This document shows positions 47,034-55,713 of a stretch of DNA of 64,000 bases, in pieces (positions within the stretch are counted from its first letter, which is position 1; every line of letters begins with the position of its first letter). The notes beneath the pieces are model-generated. The model saw only the letters and a program-made list of their open reading frames with translations. It made no database searches and had not been told where the DNA came from. Origin of the DNA: Pseudoxanthobacter soli DSM 19599 (GTDB lineage Bacteria; Pseudomonadota; Alphaproteobacteria; Rhizobiales; Segnochrobactraceae); NCBI RefSeq assembly GCF_900148505.1, contig NZ_FRXO01000001.1:620001-684000 (forward strand). The letters run 5' to 3'. Position numbers and translations under genes: made by a program.

Positions 47034-47141
47034 CGGTCGCCCTGCCAGGAAGAAGCAGATCGCGGGCGCGGCTACCCCATGCCGCGCCGATCGGGTATTC
47101 CGGGGCGGTCACAGTCGTTTTCCAGCCATCCGGAGCCCGTC

Positions 47142-47387
47142 ATGGCGGACCCCATCCGCAATCTCCGCGCCGGCCACGCCGCCGCCGCGGGCACGAAATG
47201 TCCGTTTCCGCTGCCCTCTTCGGAAGGCATCGGCTGGCTCGCCGGCAAATGGTGCGCCGAGACGGGCCGTGACATGCCCGCCCGGGCCAAGCTCGCGGGG
47301 CGAACGATTACGCTGACGTGGGCTGACGGCAAGGAAATCAAGCTCGCCTGGGACAACCTGCGCAAGCGCGTCGCCCCGGCGGGCTGA
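47142..47387 (+). CDS. Small hypothetical protein, 81 residues
   Basis: MADPIRNLRAGHAAAAGTK opens a small soluble protein with two Cys (TKCPFPLPS, KWCAETG) and a C-terminal beta-like stretch (ITLTWADGKEIKLAWDNL). It has no signal peptide or known domain. A CGGAG site precedes the ATG. Codon use fits the genome. Function unknown. Confidence 0.55.
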   Translation: MADPIRNLRAGHAAAAGTKCPFPLPSSEGIGWLAGKWCAETGRDMPARAKLAGRTITLTWADGKEIKLAWDNLRKRVAPAG

Positions 47388-47444
47388 GACCCGGACGGTT
47401 GCGGCGGGCCGGTGCCCGGCGACGACCGCGGGCATCACATCACC

Positions 47445-47741
47445 TCATTCCGGAGGCGATCCCGGCGGCACGGCCCTGCCCGGCCGGTGCAGGAACGTGA
47501 GCGAGGCGAACGCCCCGAACCACGAGCCGACCGCAGCGAACACGACATAGATCCAGTTCTCGGTGTAGCTGATCACGGCGAAGGACGAGAGCAGGTACCA
47601 GAAGCTCGACCAGGTGGCGGCGGCGAAGCGCCGGCGCATCACCACCGCCGACGTGAACATCACATAGACCGCATCCGTCGCCGCCGTGGCGAGCAGGACG
47701 CCGATCGCCAGCATCGGGTCGATCGAAAGCAGAACATTCAT
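47445..47741 (-). CDS. Small inner-membrane protein, 98 residues
   Basis: Three hydrophobic segments: MLAIGVLLATAATDAVYVMFTSAVV, WSSFWYLLSSFAVISYTENW and IYVVFAAVGSWFGAFASLTFL. A basic MRRRFAAA loop lies between the first and second, and a short Pro-rich cytoplasmic-type tail follows. It resembles small uncharacterised membrane proteins found widely in Proteobacteria. The start at 47741 gives the first helix right after MNVLLSIDP. Divergent from the exported protein at 47920. Function unknown. Confidence 0.7.
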   Translation of the reverse strand: MNVLLSIDPMLAIGVLLATAATDAVYVMFTSAVVMRRRFAAATWSSFWYLLSSFAVISYTENWIYVVFAAVGSWFGAFASLTFLHRPGRAVPPGSPPE

Positions 47742-47919
47742 CGGTTCACCCCCGTTTCGTCGGACCGGACTTGACCGCGCGGCTTCAGGTCGGCTGGAGC
47801 GATGCGACTTTCGGCGTCTTTCCAATCGCGCGCGGACCGGCGATTGCTGTTCGGGCAAGACTAACGAGATCACACGAGACGAACGATCACGCCGTCTCCA
47901 CCGTCGCTGCGAGCCCATC

Positions 47920-48819
47920 ATGAAAAAGATCGCCCTTGCCGCCCTCTTCGCCACCGTGCTGCCCGCTGCCGTCCAGGCCGGACCGGCGGATGAAGCCTAC
48001 ATCGCGGCGCGCGACAAATATGCCACCGAGATCAAGAGGGAGGCGGCGGCGGACGCCAGCCAGGACCGCCTCGACAAACTCGACGGCGACGCCCGGGCGG
48101 CACTTGAGACGCAGATCTCCAAGATTCTCGGTCCGCTGCGGTTCAAGGGCCTCGGGCCCAAGCCGACGTTCTCGCCCGGCACGCTGGTGCCCGGCTATAT
48201 CGAATCGGAAGAGCCGGACGGGCTGATGTTCGCCGACAAGGACTGGCAGACCCGCCTCATCGTCTCGCCGGAACCCGTGTTCGCCAACTGGCTTGCGGCA
48301 CGCGCTAAGGAGCAGGAGGCGCCGGCCGCCTTTCGTCAGGGCATCGCCGCGGCTTTCAAGGTCAACGAATTCTACACGTCGACCATCAGCTCCGACGCCG
48401 CCTTCACCGGCTATGTCGCGCTGCCGGTCACTGCGCCGACCGGCGAGACCGCGTACGCGGCGCTCGGCATCTTCGCCCAGGACATGACCACGAACGCCGT
48501 GCCCGATTCCATCGTGATCGGACAGATCGCCAACGGCCGCGTCGTCGTCGGCACGACGACGGCCGGCGTGAAGATCAAGCAGATCCCGGCCTGCGACAAG
48601 GTGTGGAAGGGGTACGAGAAGAAGTCCGCCGCGCTGCAGGCCTCCGCCGCCAAGGCCGGCGCCAAGCGCGACGCCAAACTCGCCGAAGCCGCCGACGTGG
48701 AAGCGGAAGGCGAGAAGGCCTATCGCGCCTGCTTCGCCGAGGAAGCGCCGAAGCTGCCGTTCTTCGCGGCCGTCACCAAGCGCGCCGAAGCCCTGCTTCA
48801 GACCGCGCGGGGCAACTGA
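47920..48819 (+). CDS. Exported protein of unknown function
   Basis: 299 residues with a Sec signal peptide (MKKIALAALFATVLPAAVQAG). The mature part starts with a charged helical region (ARDKYATEIKREAAADASQDRLDKLDGDARAALE), has a central alpha/beta domain, and ends with a lysine/alanine-rich helix (SAALQASAAKAGAKRDAKLAEAADVEAEGEKAYRACF). Two Cys in the last third (PACDKVWKGY, RACFAEEAP) may pair. No recognised family. Probably periplasmic. Confidence 0.8.
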   Translation: MKKIALAALFATVLPAAVQAGPADEAYIAARDKYATEIKREAAADASQDRLDKLDGDARAALETQISKILGPLRFKGLGPKPTFSPGTLVPGYIESEEPDGLMFADKDWQTRLIVSPEPVFANWLAARAKEQEAPAAFRQGIAAAFKVNEFYTSTISSDAAFTGYVALPVTAPTGETAYAALGIFAQDMTTNAVPDSIVIGQIANGRVVVGTTTAGVKIKQIPACDKVWKGYEKKSAALQASAAKAGAKRDAKLAEAADVEAEGEKAYRACFAEEAPKLPFFAAVTKRAEALLQTARGN

Positions 48820-49087
48820 GCCAAGCGAGATCGCGCCGACGGAAATTGCGCCAGGCGCGGCTTAGGGGCAAAGCAAACGGTCAGGTCCGCCCGCTGTGGC
48901 GGGCCTGACGCAGCCCGTACCGGCTGAGGCGAGCTGATCTGAAGCGGCGGAGCAGACCCCGCCCGCCAAAGTGCACGGCGTGTCCCACCAGACAGATGAC
49001 GTCCATCCGCCCGGGAAACGGTCCGGCCGGCGCGCGGAAATGGCGTGTGACGGCTGAGGGAAAAGAGGACGAGCAGAACAAGGAAGT

Positions 49088-49162
49088 GGTGGGCCCGGCC
49101 GGACTCGAACCAGCAACCAGACCGTTATGAGCGGTCAGCTCTAACCATTGAGCTACGGGCCC
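49088..49162 (-). tRNA. tRNA-Ile (anticodon CAT, lysidine-modified)
   Basis: A 75-nt cloverleaf with encoded CCA. Acceptor GGGCCCG/CGGGCCC, anticodon stem GACCG/CGGTC with loop CTCATAA, T arm GGTTCGAGTCC. The CTCATAA loop and overall shape match tRNA-Ile2, whose C34 is changed to lysidine by TilS so that it reads AUA. It is not an initiator or elongator Met tRNA. Confidence 0.92.
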
Positions 49163-49226
49163 GGCCAGTCGCCTGAGCGTGGCTTACGCCTTCGCGCGGC
49201 TTGAAGTGTGCGCCCGGCTTGAAGAG

Positions 49227-49300
49227 TGGAGGTGACGGCCGGACTTGAACCGGCGTACACGGATTTGCAGTCCGCTGCGTAACCACTCCGCCACGTCACC
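49227..49300 (-). tRNA. tRNA-Cys (anticodon GCA)
   Basis: A 74-nt cloverleaf with encoded CCA. Acceptor GGTGACG/CGTCACC, anticodon stem CGGA/TCCG with loop CTGCAAA, T arm GGTTCAAGTCC. It lies 64 bp upstream of tRNA-Ile in the same orientation, so the two are probably co-transcribed. Confidence 0.95.
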
Positions 49301-49310
49301 ACGCGCCGGT

Positions 49311-49339
49311 TTTCTAAGGGCTTGTAAAAAGCGGCGCAA
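49311..49339 (-). promoter_or_regulatory. Candidate promoter of the tRNA-Cys/tRNA-Ile unit
   Basis: Read on the minus strand: TTGCGC (49334-49339), a 17-bp spacer, then TAGAAA (49311-49316). The tRNA-Cys 5' end is 10 bp downstream. It overlaps a 7-bp inverted repeat GGGCTTG/CAAGCCC (49318-49324, 49337-49343). Confidence 0.45.
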
Positions 49340-49580
49340 GCCCATTCGGATTTCGTGCACATTTTTCTCGGACGGTCCCAACGGAGCCGGCCCGCCGGAG
49401 CGGCGGAACGCACGCTCCCGGTAGGCGGGCGACACCGCCCTGGCGACGGCGACCGGGGCCATGCGGGCGGCTTCCCGTCCCCTTCCGACATCCCTCGCGG
49501 ACGGCGGGAGACGGGGCACGCACGCTCCCGCCAAGGTTAAATGATATGACTATTTATTCCCGCGCGGCTATGGCATGAGA

Positions 49581-49650
49581 CGGGCACGCTTGAAACGGGC
49601 ACGCTTGGGATAGGCACGCTTGGGATAGGCACGCTTGGGATAGGCATGCC
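49581..49650. repeat. 15-bp tandem repeat, about 4.5 units
   Basis: Units of the form (C/T)(G/A)GGCACGCTTGGGA run from 49581: one with GAAA at its end, one hybrid, two perfect, then a partial TAGGCATGC. Because 15 is a multiple of three, minus-strand translation gives a repeated PIPSV/PVSSV pentapeptide, but no coding gene is supported. Confidence 0.7.
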
Positions 49651-50147
49651 GGCGAACCTTCCCGGAGAGGAAGGCGGGCCGGGACGACGCTGGAAACGCC
49701 GCAGGGGCCGATGGACCGCAGACACTCGATCGCATGCAGGGCCAAAGCCAGCCAGTGCCGCCTTCGCGGCAGGGTTTCCGAGGCGACGGCCGCCCGGGTG
49801 ATGCATGACATCGGGGGCACGTGCGGGCACCCGGCGATGACATTCACCTGCAAGGACACCCAGGGCTTTCCCGACGACCGTGTTCGCTCCCTCGCCCCCT
49901 ATCGCGCCGTGGTCGAGGCCATCGCCGCCGGTGACGGCAGGACCACGGCGGCCGCCATGGTCGCAGTCGAGACCAACGGTCGCGTTCGCACCCCGGCCAA
50001 GGTAAAGAGCACAGCAGGGAACAAGAACCGGGACGCCCGGCACATTGCGAGACCCGCCGTAAGCGGCGGCGGATTGCGGCGCTGGCGCCACCCTTTCCCT
50101 TCCACCCCGGCCGCGGCAGCGGCCGCCAACCGAATGAGCGAGTATCC

Positions 50148-51083
50148 ATGACCGACCAGGCAAAGAAGGCGCCGCGCTACTCGGGCGTTTTCCCTGTGGT
50201 GCCGACCGTGTTCCATGACGACGGCACCCTCGATCTCGACGGCCAGCGCCGCGCGATCGACTTCATGATCGACGCCGGCTCCAACGGCCTCTGCATCCTG
50301 GCGAACTTCTCCGAGCAGTTCGTGCTGAGCGACGAAGAGCGCGACCAGATCATGGAACTGGCGCTCACCCACGTCGCCGGCCGCGTGCCCGTGATCGTGA
50401 CCACCACGCACTTCTCGTCGGCCGTCACCGCGGCGCGCAGCGCGAAGGCTGAGGCACTCGGCGCGGCCATGGTCATGATCATGCCGCCCTATCACGGCGC
50501 CACCTTCCGCGTGACGGAAGAGTCGATCTACGAGTTCTACCGCACCGTTTCGGATGCGATCTCGATCCCGATCATGGTGCAGGACGCGCCGGTCGCCGGC
50601 ACGCCGCTTTCGGTGCCGTTCCTGGCGCGCATGGCCCGCGAGATCGAGAACCTGTCCTATTTCAAGATCGAGGTTCCCGGCGCCGCCTCCAAGCTGCGCG
50701 CGCTGATCGAGGCCGGCGGCGACGCCATCGAGGGGCCGTGGGACGGCGAGGAAGCCATCACCCTGATGGCCGACCTCGACGGCGGCGCGACGGGCGCGAT
50801 GACCGGCGGCGGCTATCCCGACGGCATCCGCCAGGTGACGGACGCCTATTTCGCCGGCCGGCGGACGGACGCCCTCGACGCCTACCAGCGCTGGCTGCCG
50901 CTCATCAACTACGAGAACCGCCAGTGCGGCATCCCGACCGCCAAGATCCTGATGAAGGAAGGCGGCGTGATCGCCTCGGACGCCGTGCGCCATCCCTTGA
51001 AACTGCCGCACCCGAAGACCAGCGCCGGCCTGATCGAGATCGCCCGCCGACTGGACCCGCTCGTCCTGCGCTGGGGCCGCTGA
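50148..51083 (+). CDS. L-2-keto-3-deoxyarabonate dehydratase (DHDPS/NAL family)
   Basis: 311 residues, TIM barrel of the dihydrodipicolinate synthase/N-acetylneuraminate lyase superfamily. The Schiff-base Lys is K173 in YFKIEVPGAA. The DapA catalytic Tyr position (LYNVP) is replaced by VQ145DAP, so it is not a DapA. FMIDAGSNGLCILANFSEQF, MPPYHGATFRV, IMVQDAP, GGDAIEGPWDGEEAITLMADL and GAMTGGGYPDGIR match, from memory, the AraD L-KDA dehydratase of the non-phosphorylating L-arabinose pathway of Azospirillum. It converts L-2-keto-3-deoxyarabonate to alpha-ketoglutarate semialdehyde. The other pathway enzymes are not in the window. Confidence 0.85.
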   Translation: MTDQAKKAPRYSGVFPVVPTVFHDDGTLDLDGQRRAIDFMIDAGSNGLCILANFSEQFVLSDEERDQIMELALTHVAGRVPVIVTTTHFSSAVTAARSAKAEALGAAMVMIMPPYHGATFRVTEESIYEFYRTVSDAISIPIMVQDAPVAGTPLSVPFLARMAREIENLSYFKIEVPGAASKLRALIEAGGDAIEGPWDGEEAITLMADLDGGATGAMTGGGYPDGIRQVTDAYFAGRRTDALDAYQRWLPLINYENRQCGIPTAKILMKEGGVIASDAVRHPLKLPHPKTSAGLIEIARRLDPLVLRWGR

Positions 51084-51095
51084 GACAAGGCGGCG

Positions 51096-51119
51096 CCCCG
51101 GAATTTCGCGGTTCCGGGG
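51096..51119 (+). terminator. Terminator-like hairpin after the dehydratase
   Basis: CCCCGGAA (51096-51103) and TTCCGGGG (51112-51119), 8-nt loop, 12 bp after the stop codon. No T-run, so Rho-independent termination is doubtful. Confidence 0.35.
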
Positions 51120-51329
51120 GCGTCCGCGGCTTGAGAATGCGGCCGCGTTCGGCGACAATCGCCGGACGGCGACCGCCGACCTCGTGCCGACGATCCCAGC
51201 TGCGATGCAGCACGACCACGTGCGTGCCGAAGGGCCGGCAAGGCCTTCCCGGACGGCGTGCCTGTTCTGGACGGATCGGACCGGCGCGGTCACCTCACGA
51301 TCCATGCCGGTCCTCGCAAGGGGATCGTC

Positions 51330-53066
51330 ATGGCTGCGCCGACCGCCGAACCGAGCTTTGCGGACCTGTTCACGCCGAAGCTCGTCACCGTACTCTCCGA
51401 GCATTACCGGCTCACGGATCTACGCGCCGACGCCATCGCCGGGCTCACCGTCGCGATCGTCGCGCTGCCGCTGTCGATGGCGATCGCCATCGCCTCCGGG
51501 GTCACGCCGGACCGGGGCCTCTATACCTCCATCGTCGGCGGGTTCGTGGTGTCGCTGCTCGGCGGCAGCCGCTTCCAGATCGGCGGGCCGGCCGGGGCGT
51601 TCATCGTGCTGGTCGCGGCGACGGTGGCGGCCCACGGCGTCGAGGGCCTGATCCTCGCGACGATGATGTCGGGCGTGATCCTGCTCGCCATCGGTTTCCT
51701 GCGCCTCGGCACGTTCATCAAGTTCATCCCCTATCCGGTCACGGTCGGGTTCACCGCCGGGATCGCGGTCATCATCTTCGCGAGCCAGATCAAGGACCTG
51801 TTCGGGCTGACTCTGCCGGGGCCCGAGCCCGGACCGCTGGTGCCGAAGCTGCGCGCCATCGCCGACGCCTTGCCGACTGCGAACGCCGCCGCGGTGGCGC
51901 TGGCGGCGGGCGTGATCGTCGTCATCCTGGCGCTGCGGCGCTGGCGGCCGAAGGTGCCGAGCCTGCTCGTCGCCGTCGCGCTCGCCTCCGTCGCGGCCTG
52001 GGGGCTGGGGCTGCCCATCGAGACCATCGGCACGAAGTTCGGCGGCATTCCGAGCACGTTGCCGGCGCCGCGGCTGCCGGAGATCTCGCTCGACCGCATC
52101 CTGATTCTACTGCCGACGGCGCTGTCGTTCGCGCTGCTCGGCAGCATCGAAAGCCTGCTGTCGGCCGTGGTCGCCGACGGCATGACCGGGCGCCGCCACC
52201 GCTCGAACTGCGAGCTGGTGGCACAGGGGTTCGCCAACATCGCCTCGGGCCTGTTCGGCGGCTTCTGCGTGACCGGAACCATCGCCCGCACCGCCACCAA
52301 TGTGCGCTCCGGCGCGCGCGGCCCGGTCGCTGGCATGCTGCACGCGCTGTTCCTGCTCGCATTCATGCTCGTGGCGGCGCCGCTCGCCTCCTATATCCCG
52401 CTTGCAGCGCTCGCCGGCGTGCTCGCCGTTGTCGCGTGGAACATGGCGGAGAAGCACGCCTTCGCCACCCTCATCCGCGCCTCGCGGGGCGATGCCGTGG
52501 TGCTGCTGGCGACCTTCCTACTGACGGTGTTCCGCGACCTGACGGAGGGCATTCTCGTCGGCTTCGGCCTCGGCGTGCTCCTGTTCCTGAACCGCATGGC
52601 GGGTGCGGTGCAGATCGCGACCGACCGGCCGCTGATCGCGCCGGACCGGGCCGACGACACCGACAGCCGCGGCGCATACGACGCCGCGGCTGCGACCGAC
52701 ACGGACGTGGTGGTCTATCGCATCTCCGGCGCGTTCTTCTTCGGCGCGGCGGCGACCGTTGGCGCGGCCCTCGACCGGTTCGACGACAATCCGCGCGCCG
52801 TGGTCATCGACATCTCCGCCGTGCCGGTGATCGATTCGACCGCCGCCGCGACCATCGATGGCTTCGTTCACAAGTCGGAACGGCGCGGCGCGCTGGTCTA
52901 TATCTCAGGCGCCAGCCCGGCGGTCCGCCGCGTGCTGCTGCTGCATCATGCGCGCCCGCCGAAGGTGCATTTCCGCCCTTCGGCGGAGGATGCCGTGGCC
53001 TCGGCGCGCAGGGCGATCGCAGGCATCGCCGACCGCGAGGAAGCGCCCCCGGCAAGCGCGGCGTGA
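51330..53066 (+). CDS. SulP-family anion transporter with C-terminal STAS domain
   Basis: 578 residues. About 12-14 hydrophobic segments with SulP marks: DAIAGLTVAIVALPLSMAIAIASGVTPDRGLYTSIVGGFVVSLLGGS, FIKFIPYPVTVGFTAGIAVII, LLGSIESLLSAVVADGMTG and NIASGLFGGFCVTGTIARTATNVRSGA. The C-terminal ~120 residues are a STAS domain (VVYRISGAFFFGAAATVGAAL...AVVIDISAVPVIDSTAAATID). Substrates in bacteria include bicarbonate, sulfate and dicarboxylates; the family does not decide here. The start at 51330 follows AAGGGGAT; an upstream in-frame start at 51258 is less likely. Confidence 0.93.
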   Translation: MAAPTAEPSFADLFTPKLVTVLSEHYRLTDLRADAIAGLTVAIVALPLSMAIAIASGVTPDRGLYTSIVGGFVVSLLGGSRFQIGGPAGAFIVLVAATVAAHGVEGLILATMMSGVILLAIGFLRLGTFIKFIPYPVTVGFTAGIAVIIFASQIKDLFGLTLPGPEPGPLVPKLRAIADALPTANAAAVALAAGVIVVILALRRWRPKVPSLLVAVALASVAAWGLGLPIETIGTKFGGIPSTLPAPRLPEISLDRILILLPTALSFALLGSIESLLSAVVADGMTGRRHRSNCELVAQGFANIASGLFGGFCVTGTIARTATNVRSGARGPVAGMLHALFLLAFMLVAAPLASYIPLAALAGVLAVVAWNMAEKHAFATLIRASRGDAVVLLATFLLTVFRDLTEGILVGFGLGVLLFLNRMAGAVQIATDRPLIAPDRADDTDSRGAYDAAAATDTDVVVYRISGAFFFGAAATVGAALDRFDDNPRAVVIDISAVPVIDSTAAATIDGFVHKSERRGALVYISGASPAVRRVLLLHHARPPKVHFRPSAEDAVASARRAIAGIADREEAPPASAA

Positions 53067-53175
53067 AGGCAACGCGGGTTCACTCGGGGCGCGTTAATCC
53101 GCCTAAACGAAAGAGTTCGGGGATAAAACCGCGCATTGCGAAGCGCCAAAGCCAAATTTGTAAGTGGTCGTATAA

Positions 53176-53204
53176 TTGACATCGAACCTTCAAGCAGGCG
53201 TGAT
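53176..53204 (+). promoter_or_regulatory. Candidate promoter of the PotD-like gene
   Basis: A perfect TTGACA (53176-53181) is followed after 17 bp by CGTGAT (53199-53204). A perfect TATAAT (53171-53176) directly overlaps the -35 box but lacks its own good -35. The start codon is at 53276. Confidence 0.4.
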
Positions 53205-53275
53205 AGCGACGGCCGGACCGAGAAGCCGGCGGGCCTTCCACCGCGCGCAGATCTGCCACGAAGGGGTTTATCCTT

Positions 53276-54379
53276 ATGAAGTCATCCTGGATTCGCATGA
53301 CGTCCGTCTCCGTCCTCGCGATGTGGGCCGGAACCGGCCTGGCCGTCGCCGAGCCGTCGGCCGAACTGATCGCCGCCGCGAAAAAGGAAGGCCAGCTCAC
53401 CACCATCGCCCTGCCCCATGACTGGTGCGGCTACGGCGCGGTGATCGACGGCTTCAAGGCGAAGTACGGCCTGACGATCAACGAGCTGAACCCGGACGCC
53501 GGCTCGGGCGACGAGATCGAGGCCATCAAGGCGAACAAGGGCAACACCGGCCCGCAGGCGCCGGACGTGATCGACGTCGGCCTGTCGTTCGGCCCGTCCG
53601 CGAAGGCCGAGGGCCTGCTGCAGCCCTACAAGGTCTCGACCTGGGACTCGATCCCGGACAGCGCCAAGGATGCTGAAGGCTACTGGTACGGCGACTATTA
53701 CGGCGTGCTGGCCTTCGAAGTGAACAAGGACATCGTCACCAACGTCCCGACCGACTGGCCGGATCTTCTGAAGCCGGACTACAAGAACGCCGTCGCCCTC
53801 GCCGGCGACCCGCGCACCGCCAACCAGGCCATCCAGGGCGTGTTCGCGGCCGGCCTTTCCAGCGCCGGCGGTGACGTGAGCAAGGCGGGCGAAGCCGGCC
53901 TGAAGTTCTTTTCCGACCTCAACAAGGCCGGCAACTTCGTTCCGGTGATCGGCAAGGCCGCCTCGCTCGCCCAGGGCGCGACCCCGATCATCATCCGCTG
54001 GGACTACAACGCCCTCGCCGACCGCGACACGCTGAACGGCAACCCGGGCGTCGAGGTCGTGGTGCCGAAGACCGGCGTCGTCGCCGGCGTCTATGTGCAG
54101 GCGATCAGCGCCTACGCCCCGCACCCGAATGCCGCCAAGCTGTGGATGGAATATCTCTATTCCGACGAAGGCCAGCTGGCGTGGCTGAAGGGCTACTGCC
54201 ACCCGATCCGCTTCAACGATCTTGCCAAGAACGGCAAGATCCCGGCGGACCTGCTCGCCAAGATGCCGCCGGCCGCCGCCTACGAGAAGGCCGTGTTCCC
54301 GACCCTCGAAGAGCAGAAGCAGTATAGCGGCGTGATCACCAAGCAGTGGGATACCGCTGTCGGCGCCAGCGTCCAGTAA
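53276..54379 (+). CDS. ABC transporter substrate-binding protein (PotD/AfuA-like, SBP family 1/6)
   Basis: 367 residues. A signal peptide (SVSVLAMWAGTGLAVA) is followed by AEPSAELIAAAKKEGQLTTIALPHDWCGYG. The AAAKKEG-L-T opening and YYGVLAFEVNKDIV, GDPRTANQAIQGV and WMEYLYSDEGQLAWLKGYCHPIRF segments are typical of binding proteins for polyamines, iron(III) or organophosphonates. C51 and C308 are the only cysteines of the mature protein and may form a disulfide. It heads an operon with two PotB/PotC-like permeases and a PotA-like ATPase. The substrate is not decided by sequence. An AAGGGG site precedes the ATG. Confidence 0.9.
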   Translation: MKSSWIRMTSVSVLAMWAGTGLAVAEPSAELIAAAKKEGQLTTIALPHDWCGYGAVIDGFKAKYGLTINELNPDAGSGDEIEAIKANKGNTGPQAPDVIDVGLSFGPSAKAEGLLQPYKVSTWDSIPDSAKDAEGYWYGDYYGVLAFEVNKDIVTNVPTDWPDLLKPDYKNAVALAGDPRTANQAIQGVFAAGLSSAGGDVSKAGEAGLKFFSDLNKAGNFVPVIGKAASLAQGATPIIIRWDYNALADRDTLNGNPGVEVVVPKTGVVAGVYVQAISAYAPHPNAAKLWMEYLYSDEGQLAWLKGYCHPIRFNDLAKNGKIPADLLAKMPPAAAYEKAVFPTLEEQKQYSGVITKQWDTAVGASVQ

Positions 54380-54792
54380 TCGGGCGATCTGATCGGCGGG
54401 CGGCTTCTGCCGTCCGCCGTTTCTTCATGTCGCGTCCGCCGATGGAGGCGCTCGTCCCCCATTGCAGGTGATCGCGTGTGCGCGCCTCCCCCGCGTGAGC
54501 GCTCTCACCCGGCAGCCACATCGCCGACTGCCGCTCTCTTTTGTGCCCGAAGACTTTCGTGCCCGAAGATTTCCCCTGCGGCTTGCAGGCACTGGACAGG
54601 GACGCCCCGTTACGGGAACCTGAGCCGACGAACTATCGCATTCCCGGTTGCTTGCCCGGCCGTCGTCGAGACAGCGACGGGCTGGCGCGCCTGAGAGTGC
54701 GCCCGGTGGACGTGCCTTCCTTCGCGTGAGTTCCCTTTCCGCATGATCTTCGGCGGCCGCCTCTTGAGCGCGCCCCATTCCGGCAGGACTCG
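54380..54792. other. Long intercistronic gap
   Basis: 413 bp between the binding protein and first permease. Apart from the hairpin at 54395, no gene or repeat is convincing. The gap suits a processed transcript in which the binding protein is in excess. Confidence 0.4.
54395..54427 (+). terminator. Intercistronic hairpin after the binding-protein gene
   Basis: GGCGGGCGGC (54395-54404) pairs with GCCGTCCGCC (54409-54418), one G-U pair, loop TTCT, then GTTTCTTC. It lies 16 bp after the stop. Either a partial terminator or an mRNA-stabilising stem. Confidence 0.6.
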
Positions 54793-55713
54793 ATGGCCCA
54801 GCAGAACGCGCCCCCAACCGTCGTCACGCCGATGCCCCGACGATCAGGCCTCCATCCCGCGGGATGGAGTGCGACATCCTGGGCGCTGATCGGCGTCTCG
54901 CCCTTCCTGATCTTCGCCGTGCTGTTCCTGCTCCTGCCGATGGCGTTCCTGATCGTCGGCGCCTTTCAGGACGCGGACGGCAACTTCACCTTCGGCAACC
55001 TCGCCGACCTGATGCAGCCCCAGATCCTGCGGGCCTACTGGATCAGCATCCAGATCAGCGCGGCTTCCGCGATCGCCGGCGCGATCATCGGCGCCTGGCT
55101 CGCCTATGCCGCGGTCGGCGGAGGGCTGCCGGCCTGGATACGGCCGACGCTGATGACCTTCTCGGGCGTGGCATCGCAGTTCGCCGGCGTGCCGCTGGCG
55201 TTCGCGTTCCTCGCCACGCTCGGCCGGACGGGCCTGATCACGACGCTGCTCATCAAATATGCCGGCTTCAACATCTACTCGACCGGCTTCAACCTTTTGA
55301 GCTTCACCGGCCTGACGCTGACCTATCTCTACTTCCAGATCCCGCTGATGGTGCTGATTCTGACCCCGGCGCTGGACGGGTTGAAGCGCGAATGGCGGGA
55401 GGCGTCCTCCATTCTCGGCGCGACCACCTGGCAGTACTGGCGCCACGTCGCCTTCCCGGTGCTGTGGCCGAGCGTGCTCGGCGCGACGCTGCTTCTGTTC
55501 GCGAACTCGTTCGGCGCAGTCGCGACCGCCTATGCGCTCACCGGCTCCTCGCTCAACATCGTCACCATCCTGCTCTACGCGCAGATCCGCGGCGACGTGC
55601 TGCACAATGCCAATCTCGGCTACGCGCTGGCGCTGGGCATGATCATCATCACCGGGCTGTCGAACGCCACCTATATCTGGCTTCGCTCCCGCAGCGAACG
55701 GTGGCTGAAATGA
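54793..55713 (+). CDS. ABC transporter permease (PotB-like)
   Basis: 306 residues, six predicted membrane helices, beginning with a 30-residue cytoplasmic tail then ALIGVSPFLIFAVLFLLLPMAFLIVGAF. The ATPase-contact EAA-type loop reads LDGLKREWREASSILGATTWQYWRHVAFPVLWPS. It pairs with the next permease; the stop and the following start overlap (ATGA). Confidence 0.92.
   Translation: MAQQNAPPTVVTPMPRRSGLHPAGWSATSWALIGVSPFLIFAVLFLLLPMAFLIVGAFQDADGNFTFGNLADLMQPQILRAYWISIQISAASAIAGAIIGAWLAYAAVGGGLPAWIRPTLMTFSGVASQFAGVPLAFAFLATLGRTGLITTLLIKYAGFNIYSTGFNLLSFTGLTLTYLYFQIPLMVLILTPALDGLKREWREASSILGATTWQYWRHVAFPVLWPSVLGATLLLFANSFGAVATAYALTGSSLNIVTILLYAQIRGDVLHNANLGYALALGMIIITGLSNATYIWLRSRSERWLK

Larger units (their letters stand above)
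49301..50147. other. 847-bp stretch without a convincing gene
   Basis: Several frames are open because of high GC content, but none has a family-like sequence, a ribosome site or a consistent codon pattern. It holds a promoter-like pair for the tRNAs, an inverted repeat (49318-49343), a short AT-rich patch near 49540-49558, and 15-bp tandem repeats (49581-49650). The promoter of the dehydratase gene at 50148 should be near its right end. Confidence 0.5.

Noticed and set aside
49088-49162. Reading the CAT anticodon as tRNA-Met
   Set aside because: The CTCATAA loop, acceptor GGGCCCG and overall body match tRNA-Ile2; elongator and initiator Met tRNAs have different stems.
49581-49650. Possible CRISPR array
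   Set aside because: The 15-bp units are directly adjacent with no unique spacers, and no cas genes are present.
49711-50151. Plus-strand open frame of 146 codons before the dehydratase gene
   Set aside because: No family-like segment, no ribosome site, and composition typical of non-coding GC-rich DNA. It also overlaps the dehydratase start.
50148-51083. Assignment as dapA (dihydrodipicolinate synthase)
   Set aside because: The catalytic Tyr of the LYNVP motif is replaced (VQDAP), and the rest resembles L-KDA dehydratase much more.
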